This document shows positions 1-8,909 of a DNA stretch of 64,000 bases, piece after piece. How positions within the stretch are numbered: position 1 is the first letter of the stretch; each line of letters begins with the position of its first letter. Source of the stretch: Campylobacter sputorum (GTDB lineage: Bacteria > Campylobacterota > Campylobacteria > Campylobacterales > Campylobacteraceae). Location: NCBI RefSeq assembly GCF_002220775.1, contig NZ_CP019685.1, forward strand, positions 744,001 to 808,000. Direction: 5' to 3'. The translations under genes were made by a program, and so were the position numbers. A model generated the notes under the pieces. The model was not told the origin of the DNA and ran no database searches. It saw only the letters and a program-made list of their open reading frames with translations.

Positions 1-240
1 ATTTGCCTCATCTCCTACAATTTCGCGGAATTTATCCATCATTTCAAAAGCATCTTCGTTTAGATAAAAATATAAACTTTGAAATCTAGCACCACCTCCA
101 AACTCAAAGTGGGTAATCCCGGCATCTTTTGCCGCACTTAGAGCAGGAAAAAAATCCTTCATCAAAACTCTAGCACCAAAAACAGACTGAAAACCATCTC
201 TAAAAGTAGTATCCATGACATCTATAAATTTTTTAGACAT
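1..240 (-). CDS. HMGL-domain carboxyltransferase (pyruvate carboxylase B / oxaloacetate decarboxylase alpha-like), N-terminal part
   Basis: Only the first 80 codons are present; the gene runs off the left edge. The ATG at 240 opens MSKKFIDVMDTTFRDGFQS, where DTTFRDG is the metal-binding signature at the start of the HMGL-like TIM barrel used by biotin-dependent carboxyltransferases (pyruvate carboxylase subunit B, oxaloacetate decarboxylase alpha). The following residues, GITHFEFGGGARFQ, fit the same family. Such enzymes move CO2 between carboxybiotin and pyruvate in the cytoplasm. An AAAGGGCAAAG ribosome site precedes the start. The gene is divergent from glmU, sharing a 160-bp intergenic stretch. 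The exact substrate cannot be decided without the C-terminus. Confidence 0.75.
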   Translation of the reverse strand, partial: MSKKFIDVMDTTFRDGFQSVFGARVLMKDFFPALSAAKDAGITHFEFGGGARFQSLYFYLNEDAFEMMDKFREIVGDEAN

Positions 241-364
241 ATTTCTTTGCCCTTTTGTGTATAATTTTTATGAAATACTAACATTTTTTATATTAAGTTA
301 AAATTATCTATTATTTTTTATGTTTAAAATAGTAAAATTTCTTAAAATATTAGTTAAATTTGGC

Positions 365-370
365 TACAAT
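365..370 (+). promoter_or_regulatory. -10 box of the glmU operon
   Basis: TACAAT lies 30 bp before the glmU ATG, behind T-rich upstream DNA, as expected for sigma-70 promoters of Campylobacter, which lack a clear -35. It probably drives the whole glmU-to-truA run. Confidence 0.5.
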
Positions 371-400
371 AATGCATAAATTTAAAAATTAAGGCTTTTT

Positions 401-1708
401 ATGAGTGATGTTTGTGTTGTGATTTTAGCAGCCGGCTTTGGAACTAGAATGAAATCAAACAAGGCAAAAGTTCTTTTTGAGATTTCAGGAAAACCCATGA
501 TTTATCATGTAATACAACGCAGTTATGAGATAAGCAATGATATAAGCGTGATTTTAAATTATCAATTTGACGAGATAAAAGAGTTAGTTTTAAAAGAATT
601 TCCAAATATAAAAATTTATCGACAAAATGTTGATGAATTTCCAGGAACCGCTGGTGCGCTTTTTGATGTAAAACTTGATAGAAAAAAAACACTTATTTTG
701 TGTGGCGATATGCCTTTGATACAAAGCGATGATTTAAAAAAACTTATATCTGAGGATTGTGATATTGCACTTAGTACATTTGAGGCACAAGATCCTTTTG
801 GTTATGGTAGAGTTATAAGTAAAAATGGTGAAATAGAGTGCATTGTAGAGCAAAAAGATGCTAGCGATGAACAAAAAATGGTAAAAGCGGTAAATGCTGG
901 ATGTTATTGTTTTAATACGCAAGTTTTAAAGCAAATTTTACCAAAAATTGATAATAAAAATGCACAAAATGAGTATTATTTAACAGATAGCATAAAAATA
1001 GCTAAAAATATGGGTTTAAAATGCGTTGCAGTAAATGTAGCAGAACGAAATTTTATGGGTATAAACGATAAATTTGCATTATCACAAGCCGAGAATATAA
1101 TGCAAGATATGATAAAAGAAAAACTTATGAAAAATGGTGTTTATATGAGATTACCACAAACTATTTATATAGATAGTAGAGCTAAATTTGAAGGTGAATG
1201 CACTTTAGAAGAAAATGTAAGCATCATAGGAAAAAGTGTCATAAAAAATAGTATTATAAAAAGTTCATCGGTTATAGAAGATAGCATTGTTCAAAGCTCT
1301 GACATAGGACCTATGGCTCATCTTAGACCTGGAAATGATGTTAAAAATACACACATTGGAAATTTTGTAGAACTGAAAAAATCAAATTTAAATGGAGTTA
1401 AAGCAGGGCATTTAAGCTATCTTGGAGATTGCGATATAGATAGCGGCACAAATGTAGGGTGTGGAACTATAACTTGTAATTATGATGGCAAGGCAAAATA
1501 TAAGACTAGCATAGGCAAAAATGTATTTATTGGAAGTGATACACAGCTTGTTGCGCCAGTTAGCGTAGAAGATAATGTTTTAATAGCTGCTGGCTCAACT
1601 GTAACTCAAAATGTAAAAAGTGGATGTCTTGTTATAAGCAGAGGAAGGCAGATAAATAAAGAAGGATTTTTTTATAAATTTTTTGGAAAAAAAGATGCTA
1701 AAAAATAA
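401..1708 (+). CDS. glmU: Bifunctional UDP-N-acetylglucosamine pyrophosphorylase / glucosamine-1-phosphate N-acetyltransferase GlmU
   Basis: Makes UDP-GlcNAc in two steps for peptidoglycan, lipid A and glycans; cytoplasmic. The N-terminal uridyltransferase carries LAAGFGTRMKS (residues 9-19) and CGDMPL (101-106). The C-terminal half, from about residue 250, is a left-handed beta helix of hexapeptide repeats with the acetyltransferase region MAHLRPG and KAGHLSYLGD holding the catalytic His. At 435 aa it is close to the usual 430-460. It is the first gene of a tightly packed run matching C. jejuni Cj0821-Cj0827; its 3' end overlaps the start of coaBC. Confidence 0.97.
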   Translation: MSDVCVVILAAGFGTRMKSNKAKVLFEISGKPMIYHVIQRSYEISNDISVILNYQFDEIKELVLKEFPNIKIYRQNVDEFPGTAGALFDVKLDRKKTLILCGDMPLIQSDDLKKLISEDCDIALSTFEAQDPFGYGRVISKNGEIECIVEQKDASDEQKMVKAVNAGCYCFNTQVLKQILPKIDNKNAQNEYYLTDSIKIAKNMGLKCVAVNVAERNFMGINDKFALSQAENIMQDMIKEKLMKNGVYMRLPQTIYIDSRAKFEGECTLEENVSIIGKSVIKNSIIKSSSVIEDSIVQSSDIGPMAHLRPGNDVKNTHIGNFVELKKSNLNGVKAGHLSYLGDCDIDSGTNVGCGTITCNYDGKAKYKTSIGKNVFIGSDTQLVAPVSVEDNVLIAAGSTVTQNVKSGCLVISRGRQINKEGFFYKFFGKKDAKK

Positions 1709-2870
1709 AAAAATACTACTTTGTGTTTGTGGTAGTGTTAGTTTTTATAAGTCTTATGAAATTTTATCTGCATTAAAAAAACTTGGGGCTGATGTTTATA
1801 TAATGCTTAGTGATGGGGTTTTGAAGTTTGCAAATAGTGTTAGCTTTGAAGCACTTTGCAATCATAAAGTGCTTTGTTCTCATAGCCAGAATTGGGCTGA
1901 TGGGCTTAGTCATATACAATATGCAAAAATGGATCTTGTTTTGATAGCCCCTGCTAGTGCAAATACTATAAATCGTCTTGCTAATGGCATAGGCGGATCT
2001 GTTTTTATGGATACATTAATCGCAGCAAGTAGCGTAAAAACAATAATAGCTCCTGCTGCAAACAATGCAATGCTAGAGCATTTTTCTACTAAAAAAAGTT
2101 TAGAAATTTTAAAAGAAAATGGCATTAAGATAATTGAGCCTGTTTGTAAAACGCTAGCTTGTGGAGATTATGGAAAAGGTGCATTGGCTGATATTGAGGA
2201 TATAATTTATGCTGTAAAAAGAGCAATATTTGAAGATGAGTTTTTTAAAGATAAAAAAGTTGTTATAACAGGCGGCGCTACATATGAAAATATAGACGAT
2301 GTTAGAGCTATTACAAATTTTTCAAGCGGAAAAATGTCAAAAGCTTTAAGCGATGCGTTTTATACGCTTGGCGCGAATGTTCATTTTATTAGTAGTGCTG
2401 GTTTTAAAGTGCCTTATAAATTTACTAAATTTAAAAATTCTTTTGAGTTAAAAACTATTTTAGATAGAGAAAATTTGCAAGATAAAGATATTTTGGTAAT
2501 GGCTGCTGCTATTAGTGATTATGTGCCAAAACAAAAATTTAGTGGTAAGGTAAAAAAAGATGTTTTTGGAGATAAATTTAGTTTAGAGCTGATTAAAAAT
2601 GATGATATTTTGTCAAATTTAAAAGTTTCTTGCAAAAAAATAGGTTTTAAAATGGAAGTAGATGAAAAAACTGCCAAACAAAATGCAAAAGATATGCTAA
2701 AAAATAAAAACTTAGACGCGGTTTGCTTGAATATTTTAAATGATAATGTAAAATTTGGCTCAGATTCTACACAAATTGAGTTTATAACACCCACAAATTC
2801 TACGCTTTTAAATTACGATACTAAAGAAAATATAGCTTTAAAAATTGCAAATTTGGTTAAAAATTTATGA
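1695..2870 (+). CDS. coaBC: Phosphopantothenoylcysteine decarboxylase / phosphopantothenate-cysteine ligase CoaBC
   Basis: Carries out two consecutive steps of coenzyme A synthesis. The CoaC flavoprotein half (about residues 1-180) begins KILLCVCGSVSFYKS and contains APASANTINRLANGI, PAANNAMLEH (the usual PAMN is altered to PAAN) and the Cys-containing ACGDYGKGAL. The CoaB half begins VVITGGATYENIDDVRAITN. I chose the ATG at 1695, preceded by GGAAAAAAAG, over the TTG at 1683, because the ATG start gives the normal family N-terminus. It overlaps glmU by 14 bp and its TGA overlaps the next ATG (ATGA), so translation is probably coupled. Confidence 0.95.
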   Translation: MLKNKKILLCVCGSVSFYKSYEILSALKKLGADVYIMLSDGVLKFANSVSFEALCNHKVLCSHSQNWADGLSHIQYAKMDLVLIAPASANTINRLANGIGGSVFMDTLIAASSVKTIIAPAANNAMLEHFSTKKSLEILKENGIKIIEPVCKTLACGDYGKGALADIEDIIYAVKRAIFEDEFFKDKKVVITGGATYENIDDVRAITNFSSGKMSKALSDAFYTLGANVHFISSAGFKVPYKFTKFKNSFELKTILDRENLQDKDILVMAAAISDYVPKQKFSGKVKKDVFGDKFSLELIKNDDILSNLKVSCKKIGFKMEVDEKTAKQNAKDMLKNKNLDAVCLNILNDNVKFGSDSTQIEFITPTNSTLLNYDTKENIALKIANLVKNL

Positions 2871-3502
2871 GTTCTATAATCCTTAATAATTCACTACCAT
2901 TAAATATAAAAGTATTAGAAAAAACCTCATATAATCGCTATTTGCTTAGATTTGGAAACAAAACATTAAGCACAAAAAGTATGAAAAATCTTAATGTTGG
3001 TGGTGAGTATTGGGGCGAGATTTCTCAAAATGGAAATTTAATATCAGTTAGTAACTTAATTGAAAAACCAAATATAGGCTATTTACTTGAAAACGGATCA
3101 GAGATTATAGAAAAAATAATTTATGAAAAAAGTTTAAATTCTTTTTATGAACTTTGCATAAATATGCTAATTAGTTCTAAAGATAAATCCCATTTTGATT
3201 TGTGGAGCGATATTTTTATGGCACTTAGTGAAAATATCATTCATATACCATTTGTTTATGAAGGTTATCCGCAACTTTTTCAGCTTAAAAAAAGTGGAAA
3301 TGTAATGCAAATTTATCTTATATTTTTAAATTACGCACCACTTTTGTTTTTATATCAAAAACAAAAATTAATTAGCATAAAAACGCCATATTCTACCGTG
3401 GCTTCTTTACTCAAAAGTTTTTTTGATGTAGAGATAAAAATAGATTCAAATTTTAATATGCTTTGGAAAAAGAGCATAAATTTTGTTGATTTTAAAGGTT
3501 AA
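2867..3502 (+). CDS. Conserved Campylobacter hypothetical protein between coaBC and uppS
   Basis: This 211-aa protein is not assigned to a named family by me. It sits where C. jejuni has Cj0823. No signal peptide or clear membrane segment is visible; residues 150-165 (IYLIFLNYAPLLFLYQ) are hydrophobic but probably part of a fold core. The N-terminal half looks like a small beta-rich domain (VGGEYWGEISQNGNLISVSN) and the rest is alpha-rich. The start ATG overlaps the coaBC stop, and uppS begins 5 bp after its stop, so it is co-transcribed with essential genes. No function is proposed. Confidence 0.8.
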   Translation: MSSIILNNSLPLNIKVLEKTSYNRYLLRFGNKTLSTKSMKNLNVGGEYWGEISQNGNLISVSNLIEKPNIGYLLENGSEIIEKIIYEKSLNSFYELCINMLISSKDKSHFDLWSDIFMALSENIIHIPFVYEGYPQLFQLKKSGNVMQIYLIFLNYAPLLFLYQKQKLISIKTPYSTVASLLKSFFDVEIKIDSNFNMLWKKSINFVDFKG

Positions 3503-3507
3503 ATTTA

Positions 3508-4185
3508 TTGAATACACTTAAGCATTTAGCAATAATAATGGATGGAAATGGGAGATGGGCAAAACAGCGTTCTCTTATGAGAATAAATGGGCACGAAAAG
3601 GGTGCTGAGGTTGTGGATGATATAGCGACTTATTGTGCTAAAAATGGCATACAAACTCTTAGTCTTTATGCATTTAGCACAGAAAATTGGAAAAGACCTA
3701 AAAATGAAGTAGATTTTCTTATGAAACTGCTTAAAAAATTTATTATAAAGCAGCGAGAAAAACTAATCAAAAATGATATTAAATTTGATACTATAGGCGA
3801 TATATCGGTTTTTGATAGTGATTTATTAAATGAAATTTTAAATTTAAAAGAATTAACAAAAAAAGGTGCAAGTTTAAATTTAGTTTTAGCATTAAATTAT
3901 GGCGGTAGAGACGAGATAGTTAGGGCTTGTAAAAAACTAGTTTTAGCAAATGATGAAATAAATGAAGAAAATATTTCAAAAAGTATAGATAGTGCAAGTT
4001 ATGGCGATGTTGATTTGCTTATAAGAACAGGTGGAGAAATAAGATTATCAAATTTTATGCTTTGGGAAGCTAGCTATGCAGAGCTTGAATTTACAGATAC
4101 ATTTTGGCCCGATTTTAATTCAAAAGAGCTTGATATTATAATTAAGAAATTTGAGAAAAAACATAGAAGGTTTGGTGGATTATAG
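3508..4185 (+). CDS. uppS: Undecaprenyl diphosphate synthase (cis-prenyltransferase) UppS
   Basis: Condenses isopentenyl diphosphate units into the C55 lipid carrier needed by MraY, the LOS cluster and the Pgl pathway in this same window. The signature IIMDGNGRWAKQR places the catalytic Asp at residue 12; STENWKRP and the C-terminal DLLIRTGGEIRLSNFMLWEASYAE are also typical. The length of 225 aa is normal. The start is TTG at 3508, preceded by AAGGT. The stop TAG shares one base with the GTG start of the next gene. Confidence 0.96.
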   Translation: MNTLKHLAIIMDGNGRWAKQRSLMRINGHEKGAEVVDDIATYCAKNGIQTLSLYAFSTENWKRPKNEVDFLMKLLKKFIIKQREKLIKNDIKFDTIGDISVFDSDLLNEILNLKELTKKGASLNLVLALNYGGRDEIVRACKKLVLANDEINEENISKSIDSASYGDVDLLIRTGGEIRLSNFMLWEASYAELEFTDTFWPDFNSKELDIIIKKFEKKHRRFGGL

Positions 4186-5003
4186 TGATTTGGGTATTAT
4201 TTTTCATATTTGGGGCTGTAATTGGTTCATTTGGAAATGTTTTGATTTATAGAATTCCATTAAAACAAAGCGTTGTTTTTCCAGCTTCGCATTGCCTAAA
4301 ATGCAATAAAAAGCTTAAATTTTATCACAATATACCCATAATTTCTTGGATATTTTTACGTGGCAAATGTGCATTTTGTAAAAATAAGATTAGTTTTGTT
4401 TATCCTTTAGTTGAGTTTGTTAGTGGAATTTTGATGGTTTTAGCATATTTTTATGTTTATGAAATTTTTAACTCTTTTATGCTTGGAGTTTGTTTTATAA
4501 TACTTTTTTGTCTTAGCATTATTGACTTTAAGATAAAAATGGTTCCTGAAAATTTGCTGCTTTTTGCTTATGTTTTTGCTATTTTATCAAATTATGACAG
4601 AGATTTGATTGCGTATCATTTAATAAATTTAAATTTATACGGGACTTTTTTTGTTGATTCTTTGATATTAGCAGGTGCGATTATAATTATAAAAACTATT
4701 GTTAGTGTTATAAAAAACAGAGGCAAAATTTATGATAATATAGAAGTTATGGGAGATGCCGATACTATCATAATTGCTATTATTGGAGCGATTTTAGGCA
4801 TAAAAATGGGAATAATTGCTATTATTTTGGCTTGTATTTTTATGCTGCCTTTTTTTATGTATTTTATTTTAGTCAAAAAACAAAGCGATATAGAGCTTGC
4901 GATGATACCATTTTTATTTTTAGGTTTAATTTTTACATATATTTTTAAAAGTGAAATTATAAATTTAATTTCGTTATATTATAATTATATTCAAAATTTA
5001 TGA
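4185..5003 (+). CDS. pilD: Type IV prepilin peptidase / N-methyltransferase (A24 family)
   Basis: Inner-membrane aspartic protease that cleaves and methylates type IV pilin-like leaders. The N-terminal methylase-type loop contains two zinc-type pairs, C37-x2-C40 and C62-x2-C65. The two catalytic aspartates are probably D114 (SIIDFKIKMVPEN) and D191 or D193 in the GDAD motif. About seven hydrophobic segments are visible. The start is GTG at 4185, overlapping the uppS stop by one base. C. jejuni carries the orthologue at the same place (Cj0825), where it serves the natural-transformation apparatus. No pilin substrates lie in this window. Confidence 0.92.
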   Translation: MIWVLFFIFGAVIGSFGNVLIYRIPLKQSVVFPASHCLKCNKKLKFYHNIPIISWIFLRGKCAFCKNKISFVYPLVEFVSGILMVLAYFYVYEIFNSFMLGVCFIILFCLSIIDFKIKMVPENLLLFAYVFAILSNYDRDLIAYHLINLNLYGTFFVDSLILAGAIIIIKTIVSVIKNRGKIYDNIEVMGDADTIIIAIIGAILGIKMGIIAIILACIFMLPFFMYFILVKKQSDIELAMIPFLFLGLIFTYIFKSEIINLISLYYNYIQNL

Positions 5004-5015
5004 TTTGGTTATGGT

Positions 5016-6047
5016 ATGAACAGAGTAAATAGGTATCTTTTAACTAATTTTTTAAGTAGTTTTGCTTCGCTTTTCGCAACACTTTTTATAATAGTTTCCA
5101 TTGTATTTTTTATACAAATTTCAAGAATAACATCTTATGTAAGCATAACATTTTTTGAACTAGCTAGACTTTATATGTTTTTGCTTCCACAAATTTTACT
5201 TTTTACTATCCCAATAAGTTTTTTTGTATCATTAGCCATAAGTTTTTTTAAACTTTCAAAAGAAAATGAGAGTATAGTTATTTTTACATTAGGATATCCA
5301 ACTAGACAAATAGGAAAGTTTTTTGCCATATTATCTACTTTTGTAAGCATCCTTTTGCTTGGAACTTCTCTTATAATGATACCAATTGCCGAGGAGTTAA
5401 GCGATAATTTTATTGGACACAAGCTAAATGATGCACAGCTTAATATCAAAGCTTCACAATTTGGTCAAAAATTTTCTGATTGGATGGTATATATAGAAAA
5501 CCAATCAATGGATCAAAATACAACCGTGTATGAAAATTTGATACTATATAATCCAAAAAACAGTGATAGTAACGATAGGGTTTTAATGGCAAAAACAGGT
5601 TACATAAATAACTTTAATGGCACAATAGAGCTAAAATTAATAGATGGATATAGTTATGATATAGCATCTAATGTCATACATGCTACAAAATTTGATAATA
5701 TGATTATAAGAAGTAAGCAAAAAGATAATTCAAAAGAAATTGTTAGTATAGTTGATTATTGGAAACAAGCACTAAACGATGATAAGCGAAAAAAAGATTT
5801 TACGATAAATGTATTAGTTTCTATTTTTCCACTTGCAAGTGTGTATTTTGCACTTACTTTTGGAATAGTAACTTATAGATATGAAAAAGGATTTATATAT
5901 TTTGGTATATTTGGTGTCTTGTTTTGTTATTTTGCTGCTTTAATGATACTTGTAAAACAACCATTTATAGCTATTCCTCTTATTTTTATAGTTACACTTC
6001 TTGCGTCTATTTTTTCTTTTAAAATTAAAATTTTAAGTAGATATTAA
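5016..6047 (+). CDS. LptF/LptG-family permease (YjgP/YjgQ)
   Basis: Inner-membrane component of the lipopolysaccharide export ABC transporter, pulling LPS from the membrane towards LptC. Topology matches the family: three N-terminal membrane segments (about 15-35, 52-78, 101-125), a periplasmic beta-rich domain (about 130-255) and three C-terminal segments. Start ATG at 5016 is 12 bp after pilD. The periplasmic domain contains a bacterial N-glycosylation sequon, D166-Q-N168-T-T170. Whether it is LptF or LptG cannot be decided from this alone. Confidence 0.88.
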   Translation: MNRVNRYLLTNFLSSFASLFATLFIIVSIVFFIQISRITSYVSITFFELARLYMFLLPQILLFTIPISFFVSLAISFFKLSKENESIVIFTLGYPTRQIGKFFAILSTFVSILLLGTSLIMIPIAEELSDNFIGHKLNDAQLNIKASQFGQKFSDWMVYIENQSMDQNTTVYENLILYNPKNSDSNDRVLMAKTGYINNFNGTIELKLIDGYSYDIASNVIHATKFDNMIIRSKQKDNSKEIVSIVDYWKQALNDDKRKKDFTINVLVSIFPLASVYFALTFGIVTYRYEKGFIYFGIFGVLFCYFAALMILVKQPFIAIPLIFIVTLLASIFSFKIKILSRY

Positions 6048-6051
6048 GGAT

Positions 6052-6810
6052 ATGAAGTTTCTTTTTATTTATAGTTATGATGGAAGTGAGTTTTGTGGTT
6101 CGCAACGCCAACCTCATAAAAATAGCGTAGAAAACTACTTGCAAGAAGCACTTTGCCATGTTGGAATTTTTGATAAAGTGGTTTCAAGTTCTAGAACAGA
6201 TAAAGGCGTTCATGCTTTAAATCAATGCTCGGCTGTGTCTTGCAAAAATGATTATTTTAATGATAAAAAAAGACTTTGTGAGCTTATAAATCGCCATTTA
6301 CATCCAAAAATGCATATAAAAAAAATTATTCTTGTAGATGATAATTTCAATGTTCGTTTTGATGCTATTGCTAGGAGTTATAGATATGTGATAAATCATA
6401 GTGAATTTAGCCCTTTTTTATCAAAATATTGCCATTTTATGCCTAAATTTGATATAGAAAAACTAAATGATATTTTGCAAGTTTTTGTTGGAGAGCATGA
6501 TTTTAAAAACTATATGAAAACAGGAAGTGATGCGAAATCAAGCGTAAGAACTGTGTATTTTGCAAGAGTTTTTAGAAAAGATAATTTAAGCATTATTACA
6601 TTTAAAGCAAATGGATTTTTACGCTCACAAATAAGACTTATGCTATCAAATTCTTTTAAAGCTTTAAATGATGGTAAAATAATTGAAAATAGTTATAAAT
6701 TACAAGCTTATACCAGAATCCCGTTTTCGCCAAATGGACTTTATCTAAATAAAATTTTTTATAATAATTTTTTAAATAAATCTTTTTTTACCGATATAGA
6801 TATAAATTAA
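6052..6810 (+). CDS. truA: tRNA pseudouridine(38-40) synthase TruA
   Basis: Isomerises uridines 38-40 in the anticodon arm of tRNAs. The catalytic motif SSRTDKGVHA is intact with the nucleophile at D50, followed by the family blocks RFDAIARSYRY and FKANGFLRSQIRLM. The length of 252 aa is normal for a compact TruA. The ATG follows AAGGAT with a 5-bp gap from the permease gene, which continues the operon. The C. jejuni orthologue is at the same position (Cj0827). Confidence 0.96.
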   Translation: MKFLFIYSYDGSEFCGSQRQPHKNSVENYLQEALCHVGIFDKVVSSSRTDKGVHALNQCSAVSCKNDYFNDKKRLCELINRHLHPKMHIKKIILVDDNFNVRFDAIARSYRYVINHSEFSPFLSKYCHFMPKFDIEKLNDILQVFVGEHDFKNYMKTGSDAKSSVRTVYFARVFRKDNLSIITFKANGFLRSQIRLMLSNSFKALNDGKIIENSYKLQAYTRIPFSPNGLYLNKIFYNNFLNKSFFTDIDIN

Positions 6811-6825
6811 TTTATAGGAGATAAA

Positions 6826-7428
6826 ATGATAAATTCTAATTTTTCAAATTTACCAAATAATAATGCAAATTTGCCAAAAATTTACCCATCTTTGCAAAAT
6901 TTTAGCGAGTCTCTTGTAAAATATGGAGAAAATCAAACAAAACTTTATGAAACTAAATTTAAAAATGATGGAAGTATATCGATTGAAGAATTAAAAAAAG
7001 AGATAAATAAAGAGTTTCCAAAATATCAATTTACATCTAGCGATCCAAGCGACCCGATAAATGGGCAACATCTTTTATATATTGATGATAAAAATTTACA
7101 AAAAATGGCAAATGATTCAGATTATAGAGCAAAAATTTTTGGACTTATGAAAAGAGAGTATAGTTCACTTGATACAAATCACAAGATAAAAATGGGCTCA
7201 AATATAGTAAGTTCAAGCACTACTGGATCAGTTTTTTCTCTAAGTGATAAAAATGAAAATATTGGCGGAGTTCCGTATAAAGGAATGGGTATAAGTTCTC
7301 CAACTTTTGATAACTCTATATCTGTTAAAAAGCGTAGTAATTCTTTTGGATATACTAATGATTGGTTTGAAGAACTTTTAAAGAAAATACAGGAAAAAAA
7401 GAGAAGAGCAAAAGCGTTTAGAAGTTAA
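6826..7428 (+). CDS. Unrecognised 200-aa protein after truA
   Basis: I do not recognise a family. The start ATG at 6826 has a strong TAGGAGAT ribosome site 15 bp after truA, so it is a real gene of this operon or its last member. The N-terminus is Asn-rich and likely disordered. Residues 50-120 (SIEELKKEINKEFPKYQF, then LQKMANDSDYRAKIFGLMK) look helical, in the style of proteins that carry a short Ca-binding or flagellar-type helical domain. The glycine/serine-rich stretch around residues 125-165 is probably a loop. The last 20 residues are very basic. There is no signal peptide or membrane segment. Confidence 0.75.
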   Translation: MINSNFSNLPNNNANLPKIYPSLQNFSESLVKYGENQTKLYETKFKNDGSISIEELKKEINKEFPKYQFTSSDPSDPINGQHLLYIDDKNLQKMANDSDYRAKIFGLMKREYSSLDTNHKIKMGSNIVSSSTTGSVFSLSDKNENIGGVPYKGMGISSPTFDNSISVKKRSNSFGYTNDWFEELLKKIQEKKRRAKAFRS

Positions 7429-7526
7429 AAAACAAAGAGATGAGTTTTTGAATATTAAAATTTAATTATCAAAGTAAAAATTTATAATTTTGGATTTAAT
7501 ATGATTTTTATTTAATTTTTACAAAT

Positions 7527-7691
7527 CTAAAATTTTATATCTTTATATTTATAATTATTAAAACTATATGTATTATTTTCTTTTGGTTTTTGCATAAAAA
7601 TTTGATAAGGCAGATAAATAAACACAAAATATAAGCATATAAAAGGGAATAAAACACCGCATACAAATGGATGTAAAATATTTTGAAACAT
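7527..7691 (-). CDS. Small single-pass membrane protein downstream of murD (54 aa)
   Basis: A short ORF starting MFQNILHPFVCG and ending in a polar, Asn/Lys/Tyr-rich tail (NNYKYKDIKF). Residues 8-33 are strongly hydrophobic (FVCGVLFPFICLYFVFIYLP), so it should be a single-pass inner-membrane protein. Its ATG has the ribosome site AAGGAT at correct spacing and lies 21 bp after the murD stop on the same strand, so it reads as the last gene of the mraY-murD transcript. I recognise no homologue. The hydrophobic profile and ribosome site argue for a gene, but the short length leaves doubt. Confidence 0.55.
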   Translation of the reverse strand: MFQNILHPFVCGVLFPFICLYFVFIYLPYQIFMQKPKENNTYSFNNYKYKDIKF

Positions 7692-7712
7692 TTTTTATCC
7701 TTAAATCAAATT

Positions 7713-8909
7713 TTATATTAAATTGATAAATTTTTTAAATTCATCGCCTCTTTGTGCGTATGAACTAAACTGATCTAAACTAGCGCAAGCTGGACTTAGC
7801 AGACCAACTTCATTTTCTTTTTTCATATTTTTAGATATCTCATTTACAGCTATATCTAAAAATTCACACTTAAAAGCTTTTAAGTTAAATTTAGCTGATA
7901 AATCCATAATTTTATTTGTATTTGAGCCTATGGCATAAATTACAGCATTTTGTTTACTTAAAATTTCAAAAATTTTACTTAAATCCACACCTTTGTCATC
8001 ACCACCAATTATAGCGTGAATTTTAAATTCATTGTATCGTTTAAAAGCCTGCAAGGCTGCGTCGATATTTGTGGCTTTTGTATCATTTACCCAAAGTCTG
8101 CCAAACTTATCGTAAATTTCTTCTAGTTTATTTGGTTCTATTATAAAATTATTTAAAAACTCAAAATCTGCTTTGTCAAAAAATATTTTTTCTATACAAA
8201 GTGCCATCAAAGCATCCATTAAAAATGGTGTTTTAAATATTAAATTTTTACTTTCTACCCCACAAATTTTCTCTAAATCTTTTTCATCTTCGTAGTATAA
8301 AATTTGTGCCAAACTTTCAATACCTTTGTATTTTTTAGGTAAAATTGCAACAGAGCCTTCTTTCATTGATAAAATTGGTTTTAGTTTGGCTTTTTCATAC
8401 TCTTGCATACTTCCATGCCAACTTATATGATCTGGTGTAATTGGTAATAAAATATATACATTAGGCGAAGCAAACTTTGTATAATGAAGCGTAAAGGAAC
8501 TTGTTTCTAAAATCCATATTTTTGCATTTTTATTTAGCGTAGCAAGCGGATTTCCTACATTTCCGCCTATATCTGAGCCATATTTTTCTAGTAAAAATTG
8601 AGCCATTTTTGTCGTAGTTGTTTTGCCGTTTGTTCCACTTATCCATACGCTTGTAGGCATAATATCTTTAAAATAATCATATTCACTTATTAAATTTTTA
8701 GCATTTTTAACCAAATTATGAGTAGGCGGAAATCCTGGACTTGGAATTTCGAGGTTACTTTTTGACGCGTCAAATTTATCTGTTGGCAAAAGTAAATTTC
8801 CATATTCGTCTTGTGAAATTTCCTTAAACTTATCATCATAAATATCCCACCCGCCAGTTTTTGCGAGTGCTTTTGTAGTTAGTGCGTATCCAAATAGTGA
8901 TTTTTTCAT
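7713..8909 (-). CDS. murD: UDP-N-acetylmuramoylalanine-D-glutamate ligase MurD
   Basis: ATP-dependent addition of D-Glu to UDP-MurNAc-L-Ala in peptidoglycan synthesis. The Mur-ligase P-loop SGTNGKTTTT is at residues 91-100. The downstream blocks ILETSSFTLHY, ITPDHISWHGSMQEY, VNDTKATNIDAALQAF and LSPACASLDQFSSYAQRGDEF are all characteristic. At 398 aa it is somewhat shorter than the E. coli enzyme, through a reduced N-terminal domain as usual in Campylobacterota. The ATG shares a base with the mraY stop (TAATG), giving coupled translation. Confidence 0.96.
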   Translation of the reverse strand: MKKSLFGYALTTKALAKTGGWDIYDDKFKEISQDEYGNLLLPTDKFDASKSNLEIPSPGFPPTHNLVKNAKNLISEYDYFKDIMPTSVWISGTNGKTTTTKMAQFLLEKYGSDIGGNVGNPLATLNKNAKIWILETSSFTLHYTKFASPNVYILLPITPDHISWHGSMQEYEKAKLKPILSMKEGSVAILPKKYKGIESLAQILYYEDEKDLEKICGVESKNLIFKTPFLMDALMALCIEKIFFDKADFEFLNNFIIEPNKLEEIYDKFGRLWVNDTKATNIDAALQAFKRYNEFKIHAIIGGDDKGVDLSKIFEILSKQNAVIYAIGSNTNKIMDLSAKFNLKAFKCEFLDIAVNEISKNMKKENEVGLLSPACASLDQFSSYAQRGDEFKKFINLI

